60,247 nt of DNA from Myxococcota bacterium (GTDB lineage Bacteria > Myxococcota_A > UBA9160 > JAFDET01): assembly GCA_028278065.1 (NCBI GenBank), contig JANQFA010000215.1:1-60247 (forward strand), read 5' to 3'. Positions within the stretch are counted from its first letter, which is position 1; every line of letters begins with the position of its first letter. Below are positions 7,095-15,132 of the stretch, one piece after another. The translations under genes were made by a program, and so were the position numbers. The notes beneath the pieces were generated by a model, which had not been told where the DNA came from, ran no database searches, and worked only from the letters and a program-made list of their open reading frames with translations.

Positions 7095-7996
7095 GCCGCG
7101 CGGGCGCTCACCTCCGCTACTTCGCGCGCACGTCGCTGCGCGGCCTGCGGGCCAGCCCCGTCACGGCCGCGGTCGGCATCAGCACCATCGGGATCGCGCT
7201 CGTCCTGGTGGGCGCCTTCTCCCTGCTGCTGACCAACATGGAGGGGTTGCTGGATCGCTTCGGCGACGACCTGCGCGTGACCGCCTATCTGGAGTCCGGG
7301 CTGCCCGTCGCCGAGCGGGCGGCCCTGGCCCGCCGCGTGGCGACGATCGAGGGCGTCCTCGAGGTGGACGTCGTGAGCGAGGACGAGGCGCTGGCCCGCT
7401 TCCGCGAGGGGGTCGGCCGGGCCAGCGGCCTGTTGGCCGAGCTGGAGGAGAACCCGCTTCCGGCTTCGCTCGAGATCACCCTCGCCGAGCGGCGTCGCAC
7501 GCCCGAGGGCATGCGGGTGGTCGTCGAGTCCCTGGACGGTCTGCCCGGAGTCTCCGACCTGGCCTACGGCCAGGAGTGGGTGGAGGGGTACGCGCGCGCG
7601 GTGGCGTTGGTGCGCGGGATCGGCGCCGGTGTCGGCCTGGTGCTGGCCCTGGCCACCCTGGCGATCGTCGCGAACACGATCCGACTCGCGGTGTACGCGC
7701 GTCGCGACGAGCTCGAGATCCTCTCGCTGGTCGGCGCGAGCCGCCCCTTCGCCGCTACGCCCTTTCTCGTGGAGGGCGCGCTGCAGGGGGCCGTCGGCGG
7801 TGCGCTGGCCGTCGTCATCCTCTACGGGCTGTTCCGGCTGATCCTGCCCGAGATCGAGGCCGGGCTCTCGATGCTGCTCGGCTTCGCCGAGCCGCGCTTC
7901 CTCACCCCGGGCGGCGTGCTGCGCCTGATCGGCGCCGGTGCGGGCCTCGGGCTGGCGGGCTCGGCCGCCGCCGTCTTCCAGGGGCTGCGCGCGTGA
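7091..7996 (+). CDS. ftsX: Cell-division permease-like protein FtsX
   Basis: FtsX is the inner-membrane partner of FtsE; its large periplasmic loop binds and activates the hydrolase regulator EnvC. The 301-residue protein has TM1 at about residues 25-47, a periplasmic domain from about 50 to 165 (DDLRVTAYLESGLP at its start), and three C-terminal membrane segments around VLALATLAIVANTI, the VEGALQGAVGGALAVVILYG region and the extreme C-terminus. The cytoplasmic turn YARRDELEILSLVGASRPF is the FtsX/MacB-type coupling signature. GTG start overlaps the ftsE stop; its own stop overlaps the envC start (GTGA). Confidence 0.92.
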   Translation: MSRAGAHLRYFARTSLRGLRASPVTAAVGISTIGIALVLVGAFSLLLTNMEGLLDRFGDDLRVTAYLESGLPVAERAALARRVATIEGVLEVDVVSEDEALARFREGVGRASGLLAELEENPLPASLEITLAERRRTPEGMRVVVESLDGLPGVSDLAYGQEWVEGYARAVALVRGIGAGVGLVLALATLAIVANTIRLAVYARRDELEILSLVGASRPFAATPFLVEGALQGAVGGALAVVILYGLFRLILPEIEAGLSMLLGFAEPRFLTPGGVLRLIGAGAGLGLAGSAAAVFQGLRA

Positions 7997-9138
7997 GGTG
8001 GCGGGTCGGCGTGCTGATCGGGCTGCTCCTGGCTCCCACGGCTCGGGGAGCGGATTCCGACGCGGAGCGGGCGAAGGAGCTCGAGGCGGTTCGTGCCGCC
8101 ATCGAGGAACGACGTGCCCGGGTGGAGGCTTTCGAGCGCCGCGAGCGGGGGCTCCTCGAGACGCTCGAGGAGATCGAGCAGTCGGCCGACAAGCTGGGCC
8201 GCCAGACGGCGCGGGCCCGCGAGCGGGCTTCCGCTGCGCGCGACGCCCTGCGCTCGTTGGAGGGGCGCGAGGAGGAGATCGCCGCCCGCCAGAGCCGCAC
8301 CCGCGATGCCATGGCCCGGCGCGCCGTCGCTCTGTACAAGACCGGCGAGGCCGGACCGGTGCAGGCGCTCTTCTCCTCGGGAAGCCTGCCCGAGTTCCTC
8401 GCCCGCAGCCGAGCGCTGCGGGTGATGCTGGAGCACGACCAGCGCCTCCTGGCACACTACGCCGAGGGCACCGCGGCACTGGCACGCACCCGCGAGGAGG
8501 CGGCCGCCGCCGCCGCGGAGAACGAGCACGCGCTGGCCCTCGCCACGGCGCGCGGCGCGGAGCTCGCCGCGGAGCGCCGCGAGCGGCGCCGCATCCTGGG
8601 CGAGGTCCGCGAGGACCGCGCGGTCGAGCGGGCGGCCCTCCAGGAGCTGGAGGCGGCGGCCGTGGCTCTCGAGGAGACCCTGCGCAGCCTGCGCGGTCGG
8701 CGCGGGTCGTCCGAGGTGCGCGAGAGCCTGATCGACTTCGCGGCGCGACGCGGCGACCTGCCGTCCCCGGTGGACGCACCTCTCGAGCGGGGCTTCGGAC
8801 GCGTGGTGGACGACGAGTTCCGCACGGAGACCTTCCGCAAGGGCGTCGACTTCGGCGGTCGGATCGGCCAGCCGGTGCGGGCGGTGGCCCCGGGTGAGGT
8901 TCGCTTTGCCGGCTGGTTCCGGGGCTACGGACGCATGCTGATCCTGGACCACGGCGGCGGCTACTTCACCGTCCTCGGGCACCTCGACGAGCTCCTGGTC
9001 GACGTGGGCGACGGGGTGGGCGAAGAAGAGGTGGTGGCGACCATGGGGGAGACCGGCTCGCTGTCCGGGCCGCGGCTCTACTTCGAGATCCGGCGCGGGG
9101 CGGAGCCCCTCGATCCGGCCGAGTGGCTGCGGCCCTAA
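7993..9138 (+). CDS. envC: EnvC-type murein hydrolase activator (degenerate LytM/M23 domain)
   Basis: The GTG at 7993 overlaps the ftsX stop by four bases and begins with a signal peptide (LIGLLLAPTARGA). About residues 22-240 form a long coiled coil (KELEAVRAAIEERR onward). The C-terminal 120 residues are an M23/LytM fold, but the zinc-binding residues are missing: where catalytic members have HKGxD this has RKGVD, and the usual HLHFE motif reads RLYFE. This is as in E. coli EnvC, whose non-catalytic LytM domain activates amidases. Position directly after ftsEX fits that role in septum splitting. About 381 residues; the ORF track gives a longer artificial start. Confidence 0.9.
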   Translation: MRWRVGVLIGLLLAPTARGADSDAERAKELEAVRAAIEERRARVEAFERRERGLLETLEEIEQSADKLGRQTARARERASAARDALRSLEGREEEIAARQSRTRDAMARRAVALYKTGEAGPVQALFSSGSLPEFLARSRALRVMLEHDQRLLAHYAEGTAALARTREEAAAAAAENEHALALATARGAELAAERRERRRILGEVREDRAVERAALQELEAAAVALEETLRSLRGRRGSSEVRESLIDFAARRGDLPSPVDAPLERGFGRVVDDEFRTETFRKGVDFGGRIGQPVRAVAPGEVRFAGWFRGYGRMLILDHGGGYFTVLGHLDELLVDVGDGVGEEEVVATMGETGSLSGPRLYFEIRRGAEPLDPAEWLRP

Positions 9139-9204
9139 CCATAAGGCAGAATTGGGGGAATCAAGCGTGCGGCTCGGCGCACCGATTTCCCCACCGGGAG
9201 TCCC

Positions 9205-10605
9205 ATGCCTAGGTTCCGCTTCTTCGTCACTTTCGCCGCGGGCGTCGCAGCGGCCGCGCTCGCCCTGAGCTGGCCCGGCAGCCAGGCCCCGTTCGCCGCC
9301 ACGCGCTACGAGGACCTCTCGCTCTTCACCGAAGTCCTGAACCTGGTGCGCAAGAACTACGTCGAGCCGGTGGACCAGAAGGCCCTGGTCCACGGCGCCG
9401 TGAAGGGGATGCTCCAGGAGCTCGATCCCCACTCCTCGTTCCTCGACCCCGAGGTCTACAAGGAGATGCAGATCGATACCCGCGGCGAGTTCGCGGGCCT
9501 CGGCATCGAGATCGCCAAGCGCCGCGACGGCTTCGTCGAGGTCGTCTCGCCGATCGAAGGGACGCCGGCCTACCGCGCGGGGATCAAGGCCCGCGACCAG
9601 ATCGTGGCGATCTGCCCGACCGAGCCTCCGGAGGAGTGGAAGGAGGAGTGCCGCGGCACGAAGAACATGACCCTGGTGGAGGCCGTGCGCCTCATGCGGG
9701 GGCCCAAGGGCACGAAGATCACCATCCGCATCTTCCGCGACGAGTTCGACCGCCCTCAGCCCTACACGATCGTGCGGGACATCGTGAAGATCCGCTCCGT
9801 GGAGGGCCGGATGATCGAGCCGGGCTACGGCTACGTGCGCCTGCGCGCCTTCCAGGAGCGCACGGGGAGCGACCTGCGCCGGCTGCTCGGCGAGCTGCAC
9901 GAGGAGGCCGGCGGGCCCTTCCAGGGCCTCGTGCTCGACCTGCGCGACAACCCCGGCGGACTGCTCGACCAGGCGGTCAAGGTGGCCGACGTCTGGGTCG
10001 AGGACGATCTCATCGTCTACACCAAGGGTCGTCACGAGAGCCAGCGCCAGGAGTTCCGCGGCCAGAGCGAGGGAACCGAGGGCACCTATCCCATCGTGGT
10101 CCTCGTGAACGGGGGCACCGCCAGCGCCTCCGAGATCGTGGCCGGCGCCCTGCAGGACCATCATCGGGCACTGGTGGTGGGAACCCAGTCCTTCGGCAAG
10201 GGCTCCGTCCAGACCATCATCCCGCTGAACGACGGCTCGGGCCTGCGCCTGACCACGGCCCTCTACTACACGCCGGGGGACCGCTCCATCCAGGAGGTGG
10301 GCATCGAGCCCGACATCGTCGTGGAGCAGATCCTCCCGGACGCCGAGGGCGTGCGCGCGCGACGCGTCCGCGAGCGCGACCTCGAGGGCCACTTCACCCA
10401 GGAGGAGGCCGATCCCGAGTCGCCGGCCGACGATCCGAGCGCGGAGCCGGACGACGAGCCGGCGGCGGGCCAGGTCGGCAGCTCCGAGGATCCGCAGCTC
10501 GACCGCGCTCTCGACGTCCTGAAGAGCTGGACCTACTTCGAGCGCCTCAACGCGAGCCGCACGCCGGACGCGGAGCCGGCTGCCCAGACCGCGCTCCAGC
10601 AGTAG
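9205..10605 (+). CDS. ctpA: S41 carboxyl-terminal processing protease (CtpA/Prc family)
   Basis: This periplasmic serine protease cleaves near protein C-termini, often trimming envelope proteins or hydrolases. The 466-residue protein has an N-terminal signal anchor (FFVTFAAGVAAAALALSW), a PDZ domain at about 85-175 (GEFAGLGIEI, PAYRAGIKARDQI) and the S41 core. The catalytic serine is in NGGTASASEIVAGALQD near residue 310 and the lysine in SFGKGSVQT near 335. The last 60 residues are acidic and probably disordered. It has an ATG with its own 66-base upstream gap after envC. The envC-ctpA order is common in proteobacteria. Confidence 0.93.
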   Translation: MPRFRFFVTFAAGVAAAALALSWPGSQAPFAATRYEDLSLFTEVLNLVRKNYVEPVDQKALVHGAVKGMLQELDPHSSFLDPEVYKEMQIDTRGEFAGLGIEIAKRRDGFVEVVSPIEGTPAYRAGIKARDQIVAICPTEPPEEWKEECRGTKNMTLVEAVRLMRGPKGTKITIRIFRDEFDRPQPYTIVRDIVKIRSVEGRMIEPGYGYVRLRAFQERTGSDLRRLLGELHEEAGGPFQGLVLDLRDNPGGLLDQAVKVADVWVEDDLIVYTKGRHESQRQEFRGQSEGTEGTYPIVVLVNGGTASASEIVAGALQDHHRALVVGTQSFGKGSVQTIIPLNDGSGLRLTTALYYTPGDRSIQEVGIEPDIVVEQILPDAEGVRARRVRERDLEGHFTQEEADPESPADDPSAEPDDEPAAGQVGSSEDPQLDRALDVLKSWTYFERLNASRTPDAEPAAQTALQQ

Positions 10606-10613
10606 CCCGCGGC

Positions 10614-11879
10614 GTGGCGGGCGTCTCGGACCCCTCGGCGGCAGGCGCCCCCCACGTCTACCGCATCAGCGAGGTCCTGGCCGGCCTCAAGGGTCTGCTC
10701 CAGGACCGGGTGGGAAGGCTCTGGGTCTCCGGCGAGGTGAGCAACCTGCGCGTGCCCGGCTCCGGCCACGCCTACTTCACCCTGAAGGACGAAGGGGCGC
10801 AGCTGCGGGCCGTGCTCTTCCGTGGCACTGCCCGGCGGCTGGCCTTCGAGCCGGAGGACGGGCTCGAGGTGCTGGCCTTCGGGGAGCTCACCGTCTACGA
10901 GCCGCGCGGCGACCTGCAGCTGATCGTCGAAGGGCTCGAGCCGCGCGGTCAGGGCGCCCTCCAGCTCGCCTTCGAGCAGCTGCGTCGCCGCCTCGAGGCC
11001 GAGGGTCTCTTCGCGCCCGAGCGCAAGGCTGCGCCGCCCGAGCATCCCCGCGTCGTCGGGGTGGTCACCTCCGCGACCGGCGCGGCCCTGCGCGACGTCC
11101 TCCACGTGGTGGCGCGCCGCTTCCCGGCGCAGCCCCTGCTGCTGGCGGCGGCCCGGGTGCAGGGCGCGGGGGCCGAGGACGAGGTCGCGGCGGCGCTGGC
11201 TGCGCTGGACGTCCAGCCCGACGTCGAGGTCGTTCTCCTGGTGCGCGGGGGCGGGTCGCTCGAGGACCTCCAGCCCTTCAACAGCGAGACCGTCGCGCGT
11301 GCCGTCGCGGCCTGCACCACCCCCGTGGTGACGGGCGTGGGGCACGAGGTGGACGTCACCATCGCGGACCTGGCCGCGGACGTGCGCGCGGCCACTCCCT
11401 CCGCTGCGGCCGCAGCCGCGGTGCCGGATCGGGCGGCGCTGGCGACGCGCCTGGGGCGCGACACCCGCCGGCTGCGCACGGCCGTCGAGCGCGTGCTGGA
11501 GCGCCTGCAGGACCGGCTCGAGGGCGAGGCCGACGCCCTGCGCGTACAGGCGCCGCGCGCACGGCTGGAGGCCCAGCGTGCGCGGGTGGGCGCCGCCGGG
11601 CGCAGCCTGGCGCGGGAGGCGCGCGCCACGCTGGGCGGCGCGCGCGGACGGCTGGGGGTCGCGGCCGGGCGTCTCGAGAGCCTCTCGCCCCTGGCGGTGC
11701 TGGGGCGTGGCTATGCCATCGTGCAGCGCAGTGACGGCGCGGTCGTGAGGCGCGCCGCGGAGGTGGAGCGGGGCGAGGCGTTGCGAGCGCGGCTGGGCGC
11801 GGGCGCGATCGACGTCGAGGTGACCCGGGTTCATCCCAGCGACGAGATCCCGCTGGCGGTCCGTTCCACCGACGACTGA
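10614..11879 (+). CDS. xseA: Exodeoxyribonuclease VII large subunit
   Basis: XseA is the catalytic subunit of exonuclease VII, which degrades single-stranded DNA in both directions to oligonucleotides. The GTG at 10614, eight bases after ctpA, gives about 421 residues. Residues 12-110 form the OB-fold (VYRISEVLAGLKGLL, WVSGEVSNLR, GHAYFTLKD), followed by the nuclease core with VVTSATGAALRD, LLVRGGGSLEDLQPFN and PVVTGVGHEVD, then a long coiled coil that binds XseB. The C-terminal LGRGYAIV segment is typical. The overlapping frame from 9636 in the ORF track is just open antecedent sequence inside ctpA. Confidence 0.95.
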   Translation: MAGVSDPSAAGAPHVYRISEVLAGLKGLLQDRVGRLWVSGEVSNLRVPGSGHAYFTLKDEGAQLRAVLFRGTARRLAFEPEDGLEVLAFGELTVYEPRGDLQLIVEGLEPRGQGALQLAFEQLRRRLEAEGLFAPERKAAPPEHPRVVGVVTSATGAALRDVLHVVARRFPAQPLLLAAARVQGAGAEDEVAAALAALDVQPDVEVVLLVRGGGSLEDLQPFNSETVARAVAACTTPVVTGVGHEVDVTIADLAADVRAATPSAAAAAAVPDRAALATRLGRDTRRLRTAVERVLERLQDRLEGEADALRVQAPRARLEAQRARVGAAGRSLAREARATLGGARGRLGVAAGRLESLSPLAVLGRGYAIVQRSDGAVVRRAAEVERGEALRARLGAGAIDVEVTRVHPSDEIPLAVRSTDD

Positions 11880-11916
11880 AAGCGCTTTCGTTTCGGCGCC
11901 TTCGGTCGTGGCGCGT

Positions 11917-11945
11917 TTGACGCTCCCGAAGCCGGGATCTAGCAT
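11917..11945 (+). promoter_or_regulatory. Strong sigma70-type promoter of the xseB-ispA-dxs-tlyA operon
   Basis: TTGACG, exactly 17 bases, TAGCAT. The -10 ends seven bases before the xseB ATG at 11953, so predicted +1 coincides with the start codon and the mRNA would be leaderless. A palindrome (GAAAGCGCTTTC) and a GCGCC/GGCGC hairpin lie just upstream, after xseA. Confidence 0.65.
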
Positions 11946-11952
11946 CAGCGCG

Positions 11953-12219
11953 ATGGCCGATGGCGCGCAGGGCTCGAGCGTGGCGCTCGGGGACCTCCCC
12001 TTCGAAGACGCCTTGGAGCGGCTCGAGGCGCTCGTCGAGCAGCTCGAGGAGGGAGAGCTCCCTCTGGAGGCCGCGCTGGCGGCGTTCGAGGAAGGGGTGC
12101 GGCTCACCCGGGTGTGCGCCGGCCAGCTGGACCGAGCCGAACAACGGATCGAGGAGCTCGTCGAAGAAGGTGGCGAGTGGCTGCGCCGCGCCGTCGGCGA
12201 GCTCGGAGAAGAGGACTAG
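11953..12219 (+). CDS. xseB: Exodeoxyribonuclease VII small subunit
   Basis: XseB is the small helical subunit that binds several-fold to the XseA coiled coil. The ATG at 11953 gives 88 residues, the usual size, with the family pattern LPFEDALERLEALVEQLE and GELPLEAALAAFEEGV. The ORF track starts at a GTG 45 bases upstream, but that extension lies across the -35/-10 promoter, so the shorter form is preferred. There is no Shine-Dalgarno before this ATG, in line with leaderless translation. Its stop TAG shares one base with the ispA GTG. Confidence 0.93.
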   Translation: MADGAQGSSVALGDLPFEDALERLEALVEQLEEGELPLEAALAAFEEGVRLTRVCAGQLDRAEQRIEELVEEGGEWLRRAVGELGEED

Positions 12220-13049
12220 TGGACGTCGAGGGCTACCTGGCCGCCAGCGCGGCACGCGTGGACAAGTTCCTGGACGGGGTCCTGCCCGCGATCGAGGAGC
12301 CGCCCACGCGTCTGCACGCGGCCATGCGTCACCTGCTCTTCCCCGGCGGCAAGCGGCTGCGTCCGGCGCTGGCCTTCGCGGGAGCCGAGGCCGTGGGCGG
12401 GACGGCCGAAGCGGCGCTCCCCGCGGCGGCGGCGGTGGAGCTGATCCACACCTACTCGCTGGTGCACGACGACCTGCCCTGCATGGACGACGACGTCGAG
12501 CGCCGCGGGATGCCGACGGTACACGTCGCCTTCGACGAGGCCACCGCCGTGCTGGCGGGCGACGCCCTCCAGGCTGCGGCCTTCGAGGTGCTGGCCCGGG
12601 CCGCGCCGCAGCACGTGCCCGGAGCCCTGGCCGACCTGGCCCGGGCGGCCGGCTCCCGCGAGCTGGTGGGCGGCCAGGCCGACGATCTCGCCTTCGACGC
12701 CGAGGGCGCCGGGCTCGAGGCCGTCGAGTCGGTGCACGCGCGGAAGTCGGCGGCGCTGATCGCCTGCTCGGTGGTGAGCGGAGCCCGTCTGGCCGGGGCC
12801 GACGAGGAGGCGCTGGCTCGCCTGGCCCGTTTCGGGCGCGACGTCGGGGTCGCCTTCCAGATCGCCGACGACCTGCTGGACGCGGACGAGGGCGACCAGT
12901 GCTCGGTCGTCGGTCACCTCGGCGCGGACGGCGCGCTGCGGCGCGCGGAGTCACTGCTGTCGCGGGCGCTCGACGGCCTGGCTCCGTTCGGGTCGGGTGC
13001 GGATGCGCTGCGCGAGCTCTCCCGCTTCGCCGTGCGGAGGGACCGATGA
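12219..13049 (+). CDS. ispA: (2E,6E)-farnesyl (or geranyl) diphosphate synthase
   Basis: IspA condenses isopentenyl diphosphate with allylic diphosphates to make C15 (or C10/C20) prenyl diphosphates for quinones and undecaprenol. The GTG at 12219 gives 276 residues. The first aspartate-rich motif is DDLPCMDDD near residue 85, the substrate GGKRLRP loop is near 43, and the second aspartate-rich motif is DDLLD near 222. The C-terminus is shorter and diverged compared with E. coli IspA: after GDQCSVVGHLG the usual KxTY region is degraded. The last codons (AVRRDR) are reiterated in the tandem array that follows. Operon xseB-ispA-dxs-tlyA is a classic proteobacterial arrangement. Confidence 0.92.
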   Translation: MDVEGYLAASAARVDKFLDGVLPAIEEPPTRLHAAMRHLLFPGGKRLRPALAFAGAEAVGGTAEAALPAAAAVELIHTYSLVHDDLPCMDDDVERRGMPTVHVAFDEATAVLAGDALQAAAFEVLARAAPQHVPGALADLARAAGSRELVGGQADDLAFDAEGAGLEAVESVHARKSAALIACSVVSGARLAGADEEALARLARFGRDVGVAFQIADDLLDADEGDQCSVVGHLGADGALRRAESLLSRALDGLAPFGSGADALRELSRFAVRRDR

Positions 13050-13236
13050 GCCAGGAGCGCGATGCCGTGCGGAGGGACCGATGAGTCAGGAGCGAGTCGC
13101 CGTTGCGGAGGGACCGATGAGCGAGGAGCGAGTCGCTGTGCGGAGGGACCGATGAGCGAGGCGCGAGCCGCTGTGCGGAGGGACCGATGAGCAAGGAGCG
13201 CGTCGCTGTGCGGAGGGACCGATGAGCGAGGAGAAG
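13029..13236 (+). repeat. Tandem 35-bp array of coupled mini-ORFs at the ispA/dxs junction
   Basis: Five complete units (35, 35, 36, 35, 35 bases, beginning at 13029, 13064, 13099, 13135 and 13170) and a sixth partial one that runs into dxs. Each unit holds a Shine-Dalgarno (GGAGG), a 5-base spacer and ATGAG. Mini-ORFs run 13046-13084 (MSQERDAVRRDR), 13081-13155 (24 codons, two units fused by a one-base insertion), 13152-13190 (MSEARAAVRRDR) and 13187-13225 (MSKERVAVRRDR). Every stop overlaps the next ATG (ATGA), from ispA through to dxs. The peptides join the dxs start (MSEE) to the ispA end (AVRRDR). Confidence 0.9.
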
Positions 13237-15132
13237 TTGCTGGACCGGGTCCGCTCGCCGGAGGATCTGCGCGCCCTGCCTCGCGAGGAGATCCCGCAGG
13301 TCGCCGAGGAGCTGCGCGCGGAGATCGTGGAGCGCGTGTCGCGCACGGGCGGACACCTGGCCTCGAGCCTGGGGGCGGTCGAGCTCATCACGGCCATCCA
13401 CTACACGTTCGACACGCCCAACGACCGGCTGATCCTGGATGTGGGCCACCAGGGCTATCCCCACAAGATGCTCACCGGCCGACGCCTGCTCTTCGACGAG
13501 CCGGGTCGCGAGATCGGCAAGGACGGGGGCATCGGGAAGTTCCTGCGGCGCAGCGAGTCCGACTACGACGCCTTCGGTGCGGGGCACGCGGGTACGTCGA
13601 TCTCGGCGGCTCTGGGGATGGCGCGCGCAAAGCAGCACCTGGGCGACGACGGCATCGCGATCGCGCTGATCGGGGACGGCGGGATGACCGCCGGGATGGC
13701 ATTCGAGGCGCTCAATCACGCCGGCGAGCTGCACCAGCGCAACCTGCTCGTCGTGCTGAACGACAACGAGATGTCGATCTCGCCCAACGTCGGGGCGATG
13801 TCCTCCTACCTCTCGCGCAAGCTCTCGGCGCCGATGGTGCGGCGCATGAAGACGTGGACCAAGGACTTCCTGGGTGGGATGCCCGGAGACATGGTGCACT
13901 GGGCCCAGAAGGCGGAGGAGTCGCTCAAGGTCTTCTTCTCGCCCGGCCTCCTCTTCGAGGCGCTGAGCTTCAAGTACGTGGGGCCCGTGCAGGGCCATCG
14001 CGTCGAGGTGCTCCTCGAGACCTTCGACAACGTGAAGGCGATGCTGGCCGCGGGCGACGGGCCCATCCTGGTGCACGCGATCACGGCCAAGGGGCGCGGC
14101 TATGAGCCCGCGGAGCGGGACCCGCTGAAGTACCACGGTGTCTCCAAGTTCGAGGTGGAGACGGGGAAGATGGCGCCGTCGAAGCCCGGGCCGCCTTCCT
14201 ACACCCGCGTCTTCGCGGAGACCCTGATCGAGCTGGCCGAGAAGGACCCGCGCATCGTCGGAATCACGGCTGCGATGCCGGGCGGGACCGGGCTCGACAA
14301 GTTCCAGCGGCGCTTCCCGGACCGCTTCTACGACGTGGGGATCGCCGAGCAGCACGCGGTGACGTTCGCGGCCGGCCTCGCGACCGAGGGGATGAAGCCG
14401 GTCGCCACGATCTACTCCACGTTCCTGCAGCGGGCCTACGACCAGGTGGTGCACGATGTCTGCGTGCAGGACCTGGACGTGACCTTCGCCATCGATCGTG
14501 CCGGGCTGGTCGGGGCCGACGGCGCGACCCACCAGGGCTTCTACGACGTGGGCTACCTGCGCAGCCTTCCCAACATGGTGGTGATGGCGCCGAAGGACGA
14601 GAACGAGCTGCGCCACATGCTGAAGACCGCGATCGAGCACCCCGGACCGGCGGCGGTGCGCTACCCGCGCGGCAGCGGGGTGGGCGTGCCCCTCGAGCCC
14701 GAGGCGAAGGCCATCCCCGTCGGCGAGTCCGAGCTGCTCCGCGACGGCGACGCGGCCCTGGTGGTGGCGATCGGAAACACCGTGCACCCGGCGGTCGAGG
14801 CCGCGGCCGAGCTGGCCGCCGACGGGACCTCGGTGGCGGTCGTGAACGCGCGCTTCGCGAAGCCGCTGGACACCGAGCGGATCGCGCCCCTGGCCGAGCG
14901 CTGTGGGGTGCTGGTGACCGTCGAGGAGCACTGCGGGAGAGGGGGCTTCGGGAGCGCCGTGCTCGAAGCCCTGGCCGAGGCGGGCGTGGCCGTGCGCGCG
15001 CGCACGCTCTCGATTCCGGACGACGTCGTCGAGCACGGCGACCCCGCCGGCTTCCGCGCCCGCTTCCGGATCGACGCCGAGGGCATCGCGCGCACCGTGC
15101 GCGAGCTCCTCTCCGAACGCGAGGGCTCCTGA
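13222..15132 (+). CDS. dxs: 1-deoxy-D-xylulose-5-phosphate synthase
   Basis: Dxs condenses pyruvate and glyceraldehyde-3-phosphate, with thiamine diphosphate, in the first step of the MEP isoprenoid pathway; it feeds IspA. The 636-residue protein shows the N-terminal GHLASSLGAVEL, the ThDP/Mg motif GDGGMTAG...NDN (about residues 152-185), the central transketolase domain with HAITAKGRGY and PDRFYDVGIAEQHAV, the catalytic-region DRAGLVGADGATHQG and the C-terminal domain beginning near EAKAIPVG. ATG at 13222 has the GGAGG of the last repeat unit as its ribosome site. Its stop overlaps the proposed CTG start of tlyA. Confidence 0.96.
   Translation: MSEEKLLDRVRSPEDLRALPREEIPQVAEELRAEIVERVSRTGGHLASSLGAVELITAIHYTFDTPNDRLILDVGHQGYPHKMLTGRRLLFDEPGREIGKDGGIGKFLRRSESDYDAFGAGHAGTSISAALGMARAKQHLGDDGIAIALIGDGGMTAGMAFEALNHAGELHQRNLLVVLNDNEMSISPNVGAMSSYLSRKLSAPMVRRMKTWTKDFLGGMPGDMVHWAQKAEESLKVFFSPGLLFEALSFKYVGPVQGHRVEVLLETFDNVKAMLAAGDGPILVHAITAKGRGYEPAERDPLKYHGVSKFEVETGKMAPSKPGPPSYTRVFAETLIELAEKDPRIVGITAAMPGGTGLDKFQRRFPDRFYDVGIAEQHAVTFAAGLATEGMKPVATIYSTFLQRAYDQVVHDVCVQDLDVTFAIDRAGLVGADGATHQGFYDVGYLRSLPNMVVMAPKDENELRHMLKTAIEHPGPAAVRYPRGSGVGVPLEPEAKAIPVGESELLRDGDAALVVAIGNTVHPAVEAAAELAADGTSVAVVNARFAKPLDTERIAPLAERCGVLVTVEEHCGRGGFGSAVLEALAEAGVAVRARTLSIPDDVVEHGDPAGFRARFRIDAEGIARTVRELLSEREGS

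Noticed and set aside
9139-9204. Sigma54-type promoter before ctpA (GGCAGAATTGGGGG)
   Set aside because: The GG-N10-GC spacing of sigma54 promoters is not present; no convincing sigma70 hexamers either, so no promoter is called.
13029-13236. CRISPR array
   Set aside because: The 35-base repeats are directly adjacent with no unique spacers and no cas genes; they are tandem junction repeats.
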